Part shown: in pieces, positions 1 through 11,159 of the stretch | Layout: every line of letters begins with the position of its first letter | Position numbering within the stretch: the first letter of the stretch is position 1 | NCBI GenBank assembly: GCA_029945425.1 | Contig: JAQSDV010000007.1 | Location: 376,470 to 440,469 of the forward strand | Direction of reading: 5' to 3' | DNA: 64,000 bases | Source of the DNA: a bacterium | GTDB lineage: Bacteria; Pseudomonadota; Alphaproteobacteria; Micavibrionales; UBA2020 | Program-made: the position numbers and the translations under genes | Notes under the pieces: model-generated | Told to the model about the DNA's origin: nothing | Database searches by the model: none | Seen by the model: the letters and a program-made list of their open reading frames with translations, nothing else

Positions 1-36
1 GCGAATAATCTTGTAAGGCCGCAATAGATGAAAACG

Positions 37-1062
37 TCAGCAACGATCTTGCAGAGGGGGCTTAGGCAGCGAACCGCCTGCTGGAAATGCAGATGACGGC
101 CGGGACGCAGTTTTCCCGTCCTTCGCCAGCAACGCATCTTCTTCAAGGAAAATGGTGTAATCCGGCTGAATGCGTTTCAGTTGTCCGGTAGCGGCATAGG
201 ATTCCGCAACATAGGCCTGCGTGTTGGAGCCGTCATAGATTTCGATAGTGGCGACTTTCGCCCCCTCGCGCCGCAGCCATGAATTGATGCCTGCGTCTTT
301 GCCCGCGCTATCGTCGAAATGGGACATGCCGACTACGCCTATCATACCCTCACCTGCCGGTATGCGGCTCCGCAGGTAATTGTACTGGGCCGTATCGTCC
401 ATCCGGTTGGCGCGCTTCACCTTCTCAAAATCGCTGAGGACTTTCAGTAGTCGCTGCTGTTCCTCGGGCGGGAGGCTCTTATCGAACGCAGCCATATATT
501 CCAGCAGGCTCAATGGAGATTTCTCTTCCTTGTGGCGGGCGGTGAGGGTATCCCGAAGATCCAGGAACTCCTGCGGCACCGCGCTCAGGAATGTTTTCCA
601 GGAGACGTCGGCGAAATGTACCGACAGCCCTGCCGCCAGCGCATTGTCGACCGTCTGGATAAAATCCCGGCGGAACTGCGTCTCTGCCTCACCCGCCAGC
701 CAGAAGGTCGTGAAATGCGTGAAAGGGTTTTGAAAAAGGTAATAGTGCAGGTCATCCCGGCTTGTTTTATGCGAGGCGTAATCGTCAAGGTGCCGCTGCA
801 ATGCGTCGGGAAATTCCAGTACCAGGTGCCGAGCGCCGTTTTTAGCAGCGGCGGTGAAGATATCAGGATTCTGCGACAACATCTGATAGGTCTTCAGCAT
901 CGCGCCATTGACATGCGGCTCGCCAAAAAAAAGGTGGCCATGTTTTTGCAGTACATCATCCACAAGTGCGCCAATCCACGGCTTTTTCTGATCCTCCGGC
1001 ACATACTTGGTGTATTGTGCGGTAATGTTGAATTTTGCTAGCAATTCCGCATCGGTAGGCAT
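37..1062 (-). CDS. TraB/ChaN-fold-like protein of unknown function
   Basis: A 341-residue soluble protein with no clear signal peptide. Residues 47-50 read GEPH, close to the GExH/GxxH motif of the TraB/ChaN/Tiki and erythromycin-esterase folds. A second conserved-looking patch, GVVGMSHF near residue 245, is where those folds carry a second glycine-histidine motif. Assignment to this fold is inference from these two motifs; substrate and reaction are unknown. The ATG at 1062 is preferred because AGGGGA lies 6-7 bases before it; an in-frame TTG one codon upstream is too close to that site. It is transcribed divergently from fhs. Confidence 0.7.
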   Translation of the reverse strand: MPTDAELLAKFNITAQYTKYVPEDQKKPWIGALVDDVLQKHGHLFFGEPHVNGAMLKTYQMLSQNPDIFTAAAKNGARHLVLEFPDALQRHLDDYASHKTSRDDLHYYLFQNPFTHFTTFWLAGEAETQFRRDFIQTVDNALAAGLSVHFADVSWKTFLSAVPQEFLDLRDTLTARHKEEKSPLSLLEYMAAFDKSLPPEEQQRLLKVLSDFEKVKRANRMDDTAQYNYLRSRIPAGEGMIGVVGMSHFDDSAGKDAGINSWLRREGAKVATIEIYDGSNTQAYVAESYAATGQLKRIQPDYTIFLEEDALLAKDGKTASRPSSAFPAGGSLPKPPLQDRC

Positions 1063-1223
1063 CAAATTTCCCCTGTTTCAGGCACACAGGATAATCTCAT
1101 ATTTTCCATATACTGTCAATCCTTATGAGGCAAAAGGATCTTGGTGGTTGGCACTTTTCACCTATATTTCTAGTAAATCAGGATAGCCCTCCACAACTCC
1201 GCTGACCTCCCCGCGCATTCGTC

Positions 1224-1254
1224 CTGACATCGGGCAGGCTTTGCAAGCTATACT
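1224..1254 (+). promoter_or_regulatory. possible sigma-70 promoter of fhs
   Basis: CTGACA (1224-1229) and TATACT (1249-1254) each match the -35 and -10 consensus at five of six positions. The 19-base spacer is longer than usual. It sits 40 bases before the fhs start in a 231-base divergent gap with no other visible feature. Inference only. Confidence 0.3.
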
Positions 1255-1293
1255 CGTCCGCGAATCCCGCAACCTTCGCAGCCGAGAACCCCC

Positions 1294-2964
1294 ATGCCCA
1301 CCGATATTGAAATCGCCCAGCACGCCAAGATGCAGCGCATCACCCCGCTGGCCGCCGCGAAGCTGGGGATTGCGGAGGAGCATCTGGAGCCTTACGGGCA
1401 TTTCAAGGCCAAGGTGTCGCTGGGTCACATAGACACGCTGAAGGACAGGCCCGACGGTAAATTGATTTTGGTCACGGCAATCAGCCCGACGCCGCCCGGC
1501 GAAGGCAAGACGACAACAACCGTGGGATTGGGCGACGCGCTGCAGCATATCGGCAAGAAAACGATGATCTGCCTGCGCGAACCTTCGCTCGGCCCTGTAT
1601 TCGGATTAAAGGGTGGCGCTGCCGGCGGCGGCTATGCGCAGATCGTGCCGATGGAGGATATCAACCTGCATTTCACGGGCGATTTTTCGGCAATCGCCCT
1701 TGCCAATAACCTGCTTTCCGCGCTGCTGGACAACCATATCCATCACGGAAATGCGCTGGATATCGATGTGCGCCGCATCGTGTGGAAACGCGTGATGGAC
1801 ATGAACGACCGCGCGCTGCGCGATATCGTCGTATCCTTGGGCGGCACGGGCAACGGGTATCCGCGTCAGGATGGCTTTGACATCGTCGTGGCATCCGAAG
1901 TGATGGCGATTTTCTGCCTTGCGACATCCATTGACGACCTGAAAAAACGCCTCGGCAATATCGTCGTCGCCTATACGCGCGGCAATAAGCCCGTCCTTGC
2001 CCGCGACCTGCAGGCGGATGGTGCGATGACTGTGCTGCTGCGCGCGGCGCTGGCGCCCAATCTGGTGCAGACGCTGGAAAACTGCCCGGCCTTTGTCCAT
2101 GGCGGCCCGTTTGCGAATATCGCGCATGGCTGCAATTCGGTCATCTCGACCAAGGCCGCGCTGAAGCTGGCCGATTATGTGGTGACGGAGGCGGGTTTCG
2201 GCGCAGACCTGGGCGCGGAAAAATTCATCGACATCAAATGCCGCAAAAGCGGTCTGCGCCCGTCGGCCGCCGTCATCGTCGCGACCATTCGCGCGCTGAA
2301 ATACCATGGCGGGGCGGACCTCAAGACGCTGACGCAGGAGAATCTTGCCGCGCTTGATGCGGGCATGATCAATCTGGAGCGCCACGTCGATAACGTGCAG
2401 CGCGTCTATGGCGTGCCATGCGTCGTTGCAATCAACCATTTCACCAGCGACACCGATGCCGAAGTTGCGATGATCAAGCAGCGCATGACGGCGCTGGGCG
2501 TTGAGACCGTGCTGGCGACGCATTGGGCGAATGGAGGCAAAGGGGCGACCGATCTTGCCCATGCCGTAGTCGCGTTGTGCGAGAAAGGCGCGAAAGCGCA
2601 TTTCGTGTACGAAGACAGCGACAATTTATGGGTCAAGGTCGGCAAGATCGCGCAGCGCGTTTACCGCGCCGCATCGGTCGATGCGAATGCCAAGGTGCGC
2701 GCGCAGATCGACAAGCTGCAGGAAAGCGGTTACGGCCATTACCCCGTCTGCATCGCCAAGACGCAGTATTCATTTTCGACAGATGTGCAGTTGCGCGGCG
2801 CGCCGGAGGGGCATGTGCTGGATATCCGCGAAGTGCGCCTCGCGGCTGGTGCCGAATTCATCGTCATGGTCTGCGGCGACATCATGACAATGCCGGGATT
2901 GCCGAAAATCCCGGCCGCCAACCAGATCGACCTTGTTGACGGCAAAGTACAGGGGCTATTTTAA
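1294..2964 (+). CDS. fhs: formate--tetrahydrofolate ligase
   Basis: Cytoplasmic one-carbon enzyme (EC 6.3.4.3) that joins formate to tetrahydrofolate with ATP to give 10-formyl-THF. The 556-residue length is normal for the family. The P-loop [11 protein letters not shown] is at about residues 66-76. Other family-typical blocks are visible: [19 protein letters not shown], the HFTGD stretch, the FANIAHG block and the [14 protein letters not shown] block. The gene stands alone, facing the giant RTX gene tail to tail with only 46 bases between their ends. No folD or other folate gene is nearby. The ATG at 1294 begins MPTDIEIA, a normal N-terminus for the family. Identification is very secure. Confidence 0.97.
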   Translation: MPTDIEIAQHAKMQRITPLAAAKLGIAEEHLEPYGHFKAKVSLGHIDTLKDRPDGKLILVTAISPTPPGEGKTTTTVGLGDALQHIGKKTMICLREPSLGPVFGLKGGAAGGGYAQIVPMEDINLHFTGDFSAIALANNLLSALLDNHIHHGNALDIDVRRIVWKRVMDMNDRALRDIVVSLGGTGNGYPRQDGFDIVVASEVMAIFCLATSIDDLKKRLGNIVVAYTRGNKPVLARDLQADGAMTVLLRAALAPNLVQTLENCPAFVHGGPFANIAHGCNSVISTKAALKLADYVVTEAGFGADLGAEKFIDIKCRKSGLRPSAAVIVATIRALKYHGGADLKTLTQENLAALDAGMINLERHVDNVQRVYGVPCVVAINHFTSDTDAEVAMIKQRMTALGVETVLATHWANGGKGATDLAHAVVALCEKGAKAHFVYEDSDNLWVKVGKIAQRVYRAASVDANAKVRAQIDKLQESGYGHYPVCIAKTQYSFSTDVQLRGAPEGHVLDIREVRLAAGAEFIVMVCGDIMTMPGLPKIPAANQIDLVDGKVQGLF

Positions 2965-3010
2965 AAACCCGCATCCTTCCGCGAAGGCCTGCGTCCTAAT
3001 TGGTACTTCC

Positions 3011-6000
3011 CTATTGAACGATCAGGTTGCCGCTGGCGACCAGTGCATTTTCGTTGGTAAGGCCCGTGATGCCCGTGAGCGTTGCGATCTGCACAAATCC
3101 GAAGGCACCGCCCGTGCCGTCGCGGTCGACGCTGACGCTGCTGTTCGCGCCTGCATTCGTGATCTGCACAAATGCCGTGAGGGCGTCTACGAGCGGATCA
3201 TAGGCCGAGAGCATGTCGGAAAGGTCGAGCGCATCACCCTGACCGAGGTTGAAATCGGACACGACGTCGATGTTGTTATACGCGGACGACGCCTCGAAAA
3301 CGAATACGTCGCCTTCGGTGCCGCCCGTCATTGTATCAAGCCCGTCGCCGCCGAAAAGGATGTCGCTGCCCGTGCCGCCCTGCAGGATGTCATTGGCGGT
3401 GCCGCCGTCCAGCGTGTTGTCCGCGCCATTGCCGACCAGCGTATTGGCAAGCGCGTTGCCGAAACCGTTGATCGCGCCCGCGCCCGTCAATGTCAAGTTC
3501 TCGATATTCGCGAACAGGAAATGACTGGCGCTGGCAAGAACGATGTCGGTGCCCGCGCCAACCGCTTCGCTCACGAAATCCGCCGCGTCGTCGACGATGT
3601 AGGTATCGTTCCCCGTGCCGCCTATCATCGTATCCGCCCCAAGGCCGCCATCCAGCGTATTCACGGCTGTATTGCCCGTCAGGATATTGGCGAGCGCGTT
3701 GCCCGTGCCGTTAATGACGCCCGCACCCGTCAGGGTCAGGCTTTCGACATCGTCGGCAAGGGTGAAAGTGACGCTCGACTGTACAAGATCAATCCCTTCG
3801 TTTGCTGCCTCGAAAACAACATCGCCTGCGTTGTCGACGACATACGTATCATTCCCGAGCCCGCCGCCCATGGAATCCGCGCCGGTACCGCCGTTGAGCG
3901 TATTAGCGGCGGAGTTACCGGTCAGCGTGTTGTTGAGCGTGTTGCCCGTCCCGTTGATGACCGCAGCGCCGGTAAGGACCAGCGTCTCCACGTTGTTTGA
4001 AAGCGTGTAGGTTACGGCTGACAGGATGGTGTCATTCCCCTCCGACAGGTTTTCGGTCACGATATCCGTCGTCGCGTCGATAACATAGGTGTCGTTGCCG
4101 AGACCGCCTATCATCGTATCCGTACCCGCGTCGCCATCGAGCGTATTCGCCGCCGCATTGCCGGTCAGGGTGTTCGCAAGTGCGTTGCCGGTGCCGTTGA
4201 TAGCGCCAGCGCCGATGAGGGTCAGGTTTTCAACGTTGGTGAACAGTGCATGGGAGATACTGGCGAATACGGCATCCGTGCCCTCGCCCACTGCTTCCTG
4301 CACCAGGTCCGCCGCATCATCTATGACGTACGAGTCGTTGCCCAGCCCGCCTGCGAGCGTATCCGCCCCCGCACCCCCGTCAAGCGTATTGGCGGCGGTG
4401 TTGCCTGTCAGAATGTTATTGAGGCTGTTGCCGGTGCCGTTGATGACGCCCGCACCGGTCAATACCAGGTTTTCAACCTCTGCCCCGATGGCATAGCTGA
4501 CCGAGGCGCGCGCGGTGTCGATACCTTCGCCCGCAGATTCCATGATGCTGTCACCGATATTATCGATGATGTAAATGTCGTTGCCCAGGCCGCCGGATAA
4601 CAGATCCGCGCCCGCGCCGCCGTCAAGCGTGTTGACGTTGGTATTGCCATCGATCACGTTATCCGCCGTGTTGCCCGTGCCGTTGACGGCAGCGGCGCCG
4701 GTGATGTACAGATTTTCGACGTTTGCGGTCAGCGTGTAGCTGATGCCGGAACGCACGCTATCGACGCCTTCAGCGGCGTTTTCGTTCACGATGTCGCCCA
4801 CATCATCGACAATATAGGTATCATTACCATTCGCGCCCGCGAGCGTATCCGCGCCCGCACCGCCGTCCAGAGTGTTTGCCGCCGCGTTGCCGGTCAGTAT
4901 GTTGACCGCCGCATTCCCCGTGCCGTTGATCGCGCTCACACCGGTGAGGGTCAGGTTTTCAACGTTGGTGAACAGCGCATGGGAGATGCTGGAGAATACC
5001 GCGTCCGTGCCCTCGCCAACCGCTTCCTGCACCAGATCCGCCACATCATCTATGACGTAAGAGTCGTTGCCCAGCCCGCCTGCAAGCGTATCCGCGCCCG
5101 CACCACCGTCGAGCGTGTTGGCGGCGGTGTTGCCGGTCAGCATGTTATCGAGGCTGTTGCCGGTGCCGTTGATGATACCTACACCGGTCAATACCAGATT
5201 TTCAACCTCCGCGCCGATGGCATAGCTGGCCGAAGCGCGTGCGGTGTCGACGCCTTCGCCTGCCGCTTCGATAATGCTGTCGCCGATATTGTCGATGATA
5301 TAAATGTCGTTGCCGACGCCGCCTGACAGCAGGTCCGCGCCCGCGCCGCCGTCGAGTGTGTTGACGTTGGTGTTACCGTCTATAATGTTATCAGCCGCGT
5401 TGCCTGTGCCGTTAACAGCGGCGGCACCGGTGATATACAGATTTTCGACGTTTGCGGCCAGTGTGTAGCTGATAGCGGAACGCACGCTGTCCACGCCTTC
5501 GGCGGCGTTTTCGTTCACCATGTCGCCCACATCATCGACAATATAAGTGTCATTACCATTCGCGCCCGCGAGCGTATCCGCGCCCGCGCCGCCGTCCAGA
5601 GTGTTGGCCGCGGTGTTGCCGCTGATAATGTTGACCGCGGCGTTGCCGGTGCCATTAATCGCGGCCGCGCCAGTCAAGGTCAGGTTCTCAACGTTCGCGA
5701 ACAGCGCATGGGAGAGGCTGGAGAATACCGCGTCCGTACCCTCGCCCACCGCTTCCTGCACCAGATCCGCCGCATCATCTATGACGTAAGAATCGTTACC
5801 CAGCCCGCCCGCGAGCGTATCCGCCCCCGCGCCGCCGTCGAGCGTGTTGGCGGCGGTGTTGCCGGTCAGCATGTTATCGAGGCTGTTGCCGGTGCCGTTG
5901 ATGATGCCAGCGCCGGTCAATACCAGATTTTCAACTTCGGCTCCGATTGTATAGCTGACAGAGGTACGCGCGGTGTCGATACCTTCGCCTGCGGCTTCCA

Positions 6001-9000
6001 TGATGCTGTCGCCGATATTGTCGATGATGTAAATGTCGTTGCCGACACCGCCGGACAACTGGTCCGCGCCTGCGCCGCCATCGAGCGTGTTGACGTTGGT
6101 ATTTCCGCTGATCACGTTATCCGCCGCGTTGCCCGTGCCGTTGATGGCGGCCGCGCCCGTCAGCTGCAGGTTTTCGATGTTTGCAGCCAGCGTGTAGCTG
6201 AGGGAGGTACGCACGTTATCTGTGCCCTCGGCCGCGTTTTCGTTCGCCACATCGCCTGCGTCATCGACAATATAGGTATCATCGCCGTTACCGCCCGCGA
6301 GCGTATCCGCCCCCGCGCCGCCATCGAGTGTATTCGCAGCCGCGTTACCCGTCAGTATGTTGACCGCCGCAGTACCCGCGCCGTTGATGGCGCCCACGCC
6401 GGTAAGGGTGAGGTTTTCGACTTCCGCGCTCAAATTATAGGTGATGCTCGACTGCACGGTATCCGTGCCACCGCCTGCGATTTCGATCACGCTGTCCAGA
6501 ACACTGTCGACGACATAGGTGTCGTTGCCCGCGCCGCCTGTCATTGTGTCGGCACCTGCGCCGCCATTCAGGGTATTGGCCGCCGTATTACCGGTCAGGA
6601 TATTGTCGCCCCCGTTACCAGTGCCGTTCACAGCGGCAACGCCTGTCAGCACCAGCGTTTCGATATTGGATGACAAAGTATATGTAACAGCGGAGGAAAC
6701 GCTGTCCGTTCCCTCGCCCGCGATTTCGATGACGAGGTCGCCTGCGTTATCGACTATATATACGTCGTTGCCATCACCGCCCGCCAGCGTGTCCGCGCCG
6801 ATGCCGCCGTCGAGCGTGTTGGCAGAAAGGTTGCCCGTAATCGCATTCACATCCGTATTGCCGGTGCCGTTCACGACAGCAAAGCCGCCCAGGACAAGAT
6901 TTTCGACGTTTGCGCTCAAGGTAAAGCTGACGGTCGATTGCACGGTGTCGTTGCCGCTGGCTGCATTTTCGCTTACGATGTCACCCGCGATGTCGACGAT
7001 ATAGACATCGTCGCCCGCGCCGCCGATCAGCGTATCCGCGCCGCCTGCGCCATCCAGCGTATTGCCGGCACTGTTGCCGGTAATGATATTTACGTCGCTG
7101 TTGCCTGTCGCGTTCAACGCTGCAAGCCCAGTCAGTGTCAGGTTTTCGACATTCGCTTCGAGAATATGGCTCAGGGAGGACAGAATTACGTCGGTGCCCG
7201 CGCCGAAGGCTTCCTGCACAAGGTCGCCCGCGTTATCGATGATATAGGTATCATTGCCCGTGCCGCCCGACATGGTATCCGCGCCAGCGCCGCCATCCAG
7301 CGTATTGGCGGCCGTATTACCCGTCAAAATATTGACAAGTGTGTTGCCCGTTCCGTTGACAGCCGCAATGCCCGTCAGCACCAGGTCTTCCAAATTCGCG
7401 CCCAGCACATAGCTGGTAGATGCGTTGACGGTATCAGTGCCCGCCGATGCAGCCTCGACCACCACATCGCCCGCGTCATCCACAATATAGGTATCGTCAT
7501 CTGCGCCACCCGCGAGCGTATCCGCGCCCAAGCCGCCGTCAAGCGTATTCGCGCCCGCATTACCGGTAATTGTATTGATGCCCGTATTGCCGGTGCCGTT
7601 AATGTCGGCAACGCCCGTCAGCAGCAGGTTTTCAAGCGCCACAGAGAGCGTAAAGCTTGCCGAAGCCTGTACCGTATCCTGACCTTCACCCACGTTTTCG
7701 ATGATGACGTCAAGCGCATCGACAATATACAAATCGTCGCCCGCACCGCCCGCGAGCGTATCCACGCCCGCACCGCCGTCGAGCGTGTTGGCGCCAGTGT
7801 TGCCGGTGATGCTATTCGCCGCAGCATTGCCGGTGCCGTTGATGACGGCCGCGCCTGTCAGCTGCAGGTTCTCAACCTCCGCGCCCAGAACAAAACTGAC
7901 TGCCGACAGAACGCGGTCGGTGCCTTCGCCTGCATTTTCGCTCACAGTGTCGAGCGCGCTATCGACAACATAGGTATCATCGCCGGCGCCGCCCGCGAGC
8001 GCATCCGCGCCAGCATCGCCGTCGAGCGTGTTGGCGCCGGTATTTCCCGTGATGCTGTTCGCATCTGCGTTGCCCGTCCCGTTGATGGCGGCAGCACCTG
8101 TCAAAACGAGGTTTTCGATGTTCACGCCGAGGGTATAGCTGCTGGCGGTCTGGACGGTATCGGTGCCCGACACCGCCGCCTCGACCACGACATCACCTAC
8201 ATCATCCAGAATGTAAAAGTCGTTGCCCGCACCGCCCGCCAGCGTATCCGCGCCAGCACCACCGTCGAGCGTGTTTGCGCCCGAATTGCCTGTAATGCTG
8301 TTGGATGCCGCGTTGCCCGTGCCGTTGATAGCGGCCGCGCCTGTCAGCACAAGATTTTCAAGATCCGCGCTTAACGTATAGCTGGCAGCAGTCTGTACCG
8401 TATCGCTGCCCTGTCCCGAAGTCTCGATAATGACATCTGCCGCATCGTCAATCACATAGGTGTCGTCGCCGTCACCGCCGATCAGCGTATCGGTACCGCC
8501 GCCGCCGTTGAGGGTATTTGCCGCCGCATTTCCGGTGAGCGTGTTGTTCGATGCGTTACCGGTCAGGTTGATCGCTGCAGCGCCAGTCAGAACCATGTTT
8601 TCAAGGCTGGCGGAGAGGGTATAGGCGATGGAGGTATAGACAGTGTCCATCCCCTCGCCGGTTTTTTCGGTGATGGTGTCGAGTGCGTCGTCAATGATGT
8701 AGGTATCATCACCCAGCCCGCCCGCCATTTTGTCCGCGCCCGCGCCGCCGTCGAGCGTGTTCGCGCCCGCATTTCCGGTTAGCACGTTCCCCAGACTATT
8801 GCCTGTTGCATCAATTGCAGCTGTACCGGTCAAGGTCAGATTTTCGAGGTTCGCGCCGAGGGTATAGGAAGCACCTGCACGCACCGTATCCGTTCCCTGC
8901 GCCGCCAGTTCATTCACGATATCGCCAGCATCGTCGACCACATAAGTGTCGCTGCCATTGCCGCCCGTCATGGTATCTGCGCCCACCATCCCATCCAGCG

Positions 9001-10891
9001 TGTTGGTGCCGCTGTTGCCCGTCAGGATGTTCGCAAGGCCGTTGCCCGTTGCATTGACGCTGGTGGTGCCTGTCAAAGTAAGGTTTTCGATATTCGCGCC
9101 CAGCACATAGCTGATGGCGGAGCGCACGAGATCTGCACCTTCGCCCGAAAGCTCGGTCACGACATCCGTCAACACATCGACGTCATAGGTATCATCCCCT
9201 AAACCGCCGATCATCGTATCGATGCCCATGCCACCGTTCAGCGTGTCGTTGCCGGCATCGCCGGTCAGGATATTGTTTTTGGCATTCCCGGTAATGACGT
9301 TATCCAGCGCGTTGCCCGTGCCGTTGATCACAAGCAAGCCGCCAAGAACGAGGTTTTCAAGTTCCGCGCCAAGGGTGTAGCTGCTGCTGGCATTCACGGT
9401 ATCCACGCCGCCGCCGGCTGTTTCTGAAATGACATCCGCAGCGTTGTCGACCACATAGGTATCATTACCGTCACCACCGATCATGACATCTGCGCCCGCA
9501 CCGCCATTCAGGGTGTTGTTCAGCGCATTTCCCGTGAGCGTGTTATTGAGCGTGTTGCCGCTCCCGTTCAGGGCGGCGCCCGCGAGAATGAGGTTTTCGA
9601 TATTCGTAGCCAGCCCATAGCTGACGCTGGCAATGACCAGATCCGTGCCTAGCCCCGTTGCCTCGACTACTGTATCGCCGACATTGTCCACCATGAACGT
9701 GTCGCCGCCATCGCCGCCTGACATCCGGTCGCGACCCAGCCCGCCATCCAGCGTGTTCGATCCCGCGTTACCCGTCAGCGCGTTATCAAGCGCGTTGCCG
9801 GTGCCGTCAATTGCGGCGGTACCAGTCAGGACAAGATTCTCGATATTCGCACCCAGTATTGTCGTGGCAGCAGTATTCACGACGTCGATGCCTGCGGCAA
9901 GGTTTTCGACGATCACATCGCCAGCGTCATCGACGAAATAGACGTCGTTGCCGCCCCCGCCCGCCATCATATCGGCACCGCCGTTGCCGTTCAGCGTGTT
10001 GATGCCCGCATTGCCGATCAGCGTATTCGCACCCGCATTTCCGAAAGCATTGGCGATGCCGGTTCCGGTCAGGACAAGATTCTCGATGTCCGCGCCAAGC
10101 GTGAATGTTACCATCGAGCGGACGGTGTCATTGCCTTCGCCCGCGCCTTCAATGACTGTTTCGCCGAGCACGTCGACAACATAGGTGTCATCGCCCTGCC
10201 CGCCCAGCATGGCGTCTTTGCCCTTGCCGCCGTCGAGCGTGTCATTGCCGCCAAGCCCGGCGAGCGTATTAACGGCATTGTTGCCGGTTATTGTGTTGTC
10301 GTCCGCGTTTCCGGTTCCTGACACGGCCGCGCTGAGGAGCAGCAGATTTTCGATGTTGTCGCCGAGTGTGTAAGACATGACGCTGCGTACGGTATCGATA
10401 CCGCCGCCCGCTTCCTCCGACGTCACTTCATTCAGATTATCGACTGTAAAAAAATCGTTTCCCGCGCCGCCGATCATCGTATCCGCGCCGATGCCGCCGT
10501 CGAGCGTGTCATCGCCATCGCCGCCATCGAGGACGTTCACGCCGGCATTTCCGCGGATTGAATTGTTGAGCGCATTGCCGGTGCCGTCGATCGCGGCTGA
10601 CCCCGTAAGTGTTAAATTTTCGACATTCGCCTGAAGCTCGTAGGAAACGGATGCGTTGACAAGGTCGGTGCCCTCGCCGCCGTTTTCGGCCACCACATCG
10701 CCTGCATCGTCGACGGTGTAAGTGTCATTGCCGACGCCGCCCGCAAGCGTGTCCAAGCCGATGCCGCCGTCGAGGAGGTCATCGCCCGCCCCGCCGCTGA
10801 TCACGTCGTTTCCCGCCGCACCCCTGATGGTGTCCTTGATGGTCGTGCCATTCAACACATCATCGCCGGAAGTGCCCGTTATGATCGCCAT
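3011..10891 (-). CDS. giant RTX-type secreted repeat protein (2626 aa)
   Basis: Probably a very large type I secreted, calcium-binding surface or extracellular protein. There is no N-terminal signal peptide. After a short N-terminal block come about 30 tandem units, mostly of 81 residues (243 bp). Each contains [29 protein letters not shown], a GTDTV segment and [15 protein letters not shown]. The first units carry extra nonapeptides of haemolysin type. The last ~120 residues contain [18 protein letters not shown] and end in a hydrophobic tail, matching the VCA0849-type T1SS C-terminal target domain. The second RTX gene ends the same way. ATG at 10891 has GGGGGA 7 bases upstream. No HlyD or TolC gene is in the window, so the exporter is elsewhere or is the neighbouring ABC protein. 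The function (adhesin, S-layer-like, matrix) is unknown. Confidence 0.93.
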   Translation of the reverse strand: MAIITGTSGDDVLNGTTIKDTIRGAAGNDVISGGAGDDLLDGGIGLDTLAGGVGNDTYTVDDAGDVVAENGGEGTDLVNASVSYELQANVENLTLTGSAAIDGTGNALNNSIRGNAGVNVLDGGDGDDTLDGGIGADTMIGGAGNDFFTVDNLNEVTSEEAGGGIDTVRSVMSYTLGDNIENLLLLSAAVSGTGNADDNTITGNNAVNTLAGLGGNDTLDGGKGKDAMLGGQGDDTYVVDVLGETVIEGAGEGNDTVRSMVTFTLGADIENLVLTGTGIANAFGNAGANTLIGNAGINTLNGNGGADMMAGGGGNDVYFVDDAGDVIVENLAAGIDVVNTAATTILGANIENLVLTGTAAIDGTGNALDNALTGNAGSNTLDGGLGRDRMSGGDGGDTFMVDNVGDTVVEATGLGTDLVIASVSYGLATNIENLILAGAALNGSGNTLNNTLTGNALNNTLNGGAGADVMIGGDGNDTYVVDNAADVISETAGGGVDTVNASSSYTLGAELENLVLGGLLVINGTGNALDNVITGNAKNNILTGDAGNDTLNGGMGIDTMIGGLGDDTYDVDVLTDVVTELSGEGADLVRSAISYVLGANIENLTLTGTTSVNATGNGLANILTGNSGTNTLDGMVGADTMTGGNGSDTYVVDDAGDIVNELAAQGTDTVRAGASYTLGANLENLTLTGTAAIDATGNSLGNVLTGNAGANTLDGGAGADKMAGGLGDDTYIIDDALDTITEKTGEGMDTVYTSIAYTLSASLENMVLTGAAAINLTGNASNNTLTGNAAANTLNGGGGTDTLIGGDGDDTYVIDDAADVIIETSGQGSDTVQTAASYTLSADLENLVLTGAAAINGTGNAASNSITGNSGANTLDGGAGADTLAGGAGNDFYILDDVGDVVVEAAVSGTDTVQTASSYTLGVNIENLVLTGAAAINGTGNADANSITGNTGANTLDGDAGADALAGGAGDDTYVVDSALDTVSENAGEGTDRVLSAVSFVLGAEVENLQLTGAAVINGTGNAAANSITGNTGANTLDGGAGVDTLAGGAGDDLYIVDALDVIIENVGEGQDTVQASASFTLSVALENLLLTGVADINGTGNTGINTITGNAGANTLDGGLGADTLAGGADDDTYIVDDAGDVVVEAASAGTDTVNASTSYVLGANLEDLVLTGIAAVNGTGNTLVNILTGNTAANTLDGGAGADTMSGGTGNDTYIIDNAGDLVQEAFGAGTDVILSSLSHILEANVENLTLTGLAALNATGNSDVNIITGNSAGNTLDGAGGADTLIGGAGDDVYIVDIAGDIVSENAASGNDTVQSTVSFTLSANVENLVLGGFAVVNGTGNTDVNAITGNLSANTLDGGIGADTLAGGDGNDVYIVDNAGDLVIEIAGEGTDSVSSAVTYTLSSNIETLVLTGVAAVNGTGNGGDNILTGNTAANTLNGGAGADTMTGGAGNDTYVVDSVLDSVIEIAGGGTDTVQSSITYNLSAEVENLTLTGVGAINGAGTAAVNILTGNAAANTLDGGAGADTLAGGNGDDTYIVDDAGDVANENAAEGTDNVRTSLSYTLAANIENLQLTGAAAINGTGNAADNVISGNTNVNTLDGGAGADQLSGGVGNDIYIIDNIGDSIMEAAGEGIDTARTSVSYTIGAEVENLVLTGAGIINGTGNSLDNMLTGNTAANTLDGGAGADTLAGGLGNDSYVIDDAADLVQEAVGEGTDAVFSSLSHALFANVENLTLTGAAAINGTGNAAVNIISGNTAANTLDGGAGADTLAGANGNDTYIVDDVGDMVNENAAEGVDSVRSAISYTLAANVENLYITGAAAVNGTGNAADNIIDGNTNVNTLDGGAGADLLSGGVGNDIYIIDNIGDSIIEAAGEGVDTARASASYAIGAEVENLVLTGVGIINGTGNSLDNMLTGNTAANTLDGGAGADTLAGGLGNDSYVIDDVADLVQEAVGEGTDAVFSSISHALFTNVENLTLTGVSAINGTGNAAVNILTGNAAANTLDGGAGADTLAGANGNDTYIVDDVGDIVNENAAEGVDSVRSGISYTLTANVENLYITGAAAVNGTGNTADNVIDGNTNVNTLDGGAGADLLSGGLGNDIYIIDNIGDSIMESAGEGIDTARASVSYAIGAEVENLVLTGAGVINGTGNSLNNILTGNTAANTLDGGAGADTLAGGLGNDSYVIDDAADLVQEAVGEGTDAVFASISHALFTNVENLTLIGAGAINGTGNALANTLTGNAAANTLDGDAGTDTMIGGLGNDTYVIDATTDIVTENLSEGNDTILSAVTYTLSNNVETLVLTGAAVINGTGNTLNNTLTGNSAANTLNGGTGADSMGGGLGNDTYVVDNAGDVVFEAANEGIDLVQSSVTFTLADDVESLTLTGAGVINGTGNALANILTGNTAVNTLDGGLGADTMIGGTGNDTYIVDDAADFVSEAVGAGTDIVLASASHFLFANIENLTLTGAGAINGFGNALANTLVGNGADNTLDGGTANDILQGGTGSDILFGGDGLDTMTGGTEGDVFVFEASSAYNNIDVVSDFNLGQGDALDLSDMLSAYDPLVDALTAFVQITNAGANSSVSVDRDGTGGAFGFVQIATLTGITGLTNENALVASGNLIVQ
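4214..6400 (-). repeat. higher-order tandem repeat: 3 x 729 bp inside the giant RTX gene
   Basis: Within the 243-bp repeat array, units 19-27 form three successive copies of a three-unit block, about 729 bp each. Unit type A carries NENAAEG, type [12 protein letters not shown], and type [19 protein letters not shown], and they recur in the order ABC-ABC-ABC. At DNA level the segment gcatgggaga-(t/g)-ctgg recurs near 4247, 4977 and 5706, that is, every 729-730 bases. The rest of the array is much more diverged. This points to recent block duplication inside an older repeat array. Boundaries are approximate. Confidence 0.85.
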
Positions 10892-10894
10892 CCG

Positions 10895-10915
10895 TCATCC
10901 CCCAAACTCGGCCAC
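10895..10915 (-). other. possible 6-codon leader ORF before the giant RTX gene
   Basis: The strongest Shine-Dalgarno in this gap, AAAGGAGGAT (minus strand of 10922-10931), is not positioned for the RTX ATG. It lies 8 bases before a GTG at 10915 that opens a six-codon frame (V-A-E-F-G-G) ending in TGA three bases before the RTX ATG. It may be a leader peptide coupled to the downstream gene, or a relic of an earlier in-frame start. Seen directly; function is inference. Confidence 0.35.
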
Positions 10916-10949
10916 GCGAGTATCCTCCTTTAAGGCTAAACTGAACGAA

Positions 10950-10964
10950 TTAAGCCTTTATTAA
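10950..10964. promoter_or_regulatory. CtrA-like site TTAA-N7-TTAA upstream of giant RTX gene
   Basis: TTAA at 10950-10953 and 10961-10964, separated by exactly seven bases, about 60 bases before the RTX start. This is the full consensus for the alphaproteobacterial cell-cycle regulator CtrA. A second perfect copy occurs upstream of the other RTX gene. No CtrA gene is in the window; binding is inferred. Confidence 0.45.
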
Positions 10965-11105
10965 GAAAGAACGCCTCTCGTTAATATATGCAATGTGTAT
11001 GCCATTTTAAGTTAGGGGAAATAGTCGTTACTTCAACGTGCTGCCGCGATTCCGGTTGGTTTAAACTACGTTTTTATGTTTATTTGGCGACGTCACCTCA
11101 TTCAT

Positions 11106-11130
11106 CCTGTTTTCCGGCACCGAAAACAGG
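11106..11130. promoter_or_regulatory. 9-bp inverted repeat before the ABC exporter gene
   Basis: CCTGTTTTC (11106-11114) and GAAAACAGG (11122-11130) are perfect inverted copies around a 7-base centre, about 30 bases before the ATG at 11160. It could be an operator or an RNA hairpin in the leader. The CTG/CAG ends recall lux-box palindromes, and a LuxR-type gene lies just beyond the ABC gene, but the 25-base span is longer than a usual lux box. Confidence 0.4.
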
Positions 11131-11159
11131 CATATTCTTCCTTCCCGCGGTCACGGAAA

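Noticed and set aside
2933..8374. Long plus-strand frames opposite the giant RTX gene (355, 321 and 478 aa)
   Set aside because: They are reverse-strand shadows created by the 243-bp repeat period and GC-rich codon bias; their sequences are low-complexity mirrors without family motifs or ribosome sites.
3011..10891. CRISPR-like regular repeats
   Set aside because: The 243-bp period is protein-coding repeat structure in one open frame, not short repeats with unique spacers.
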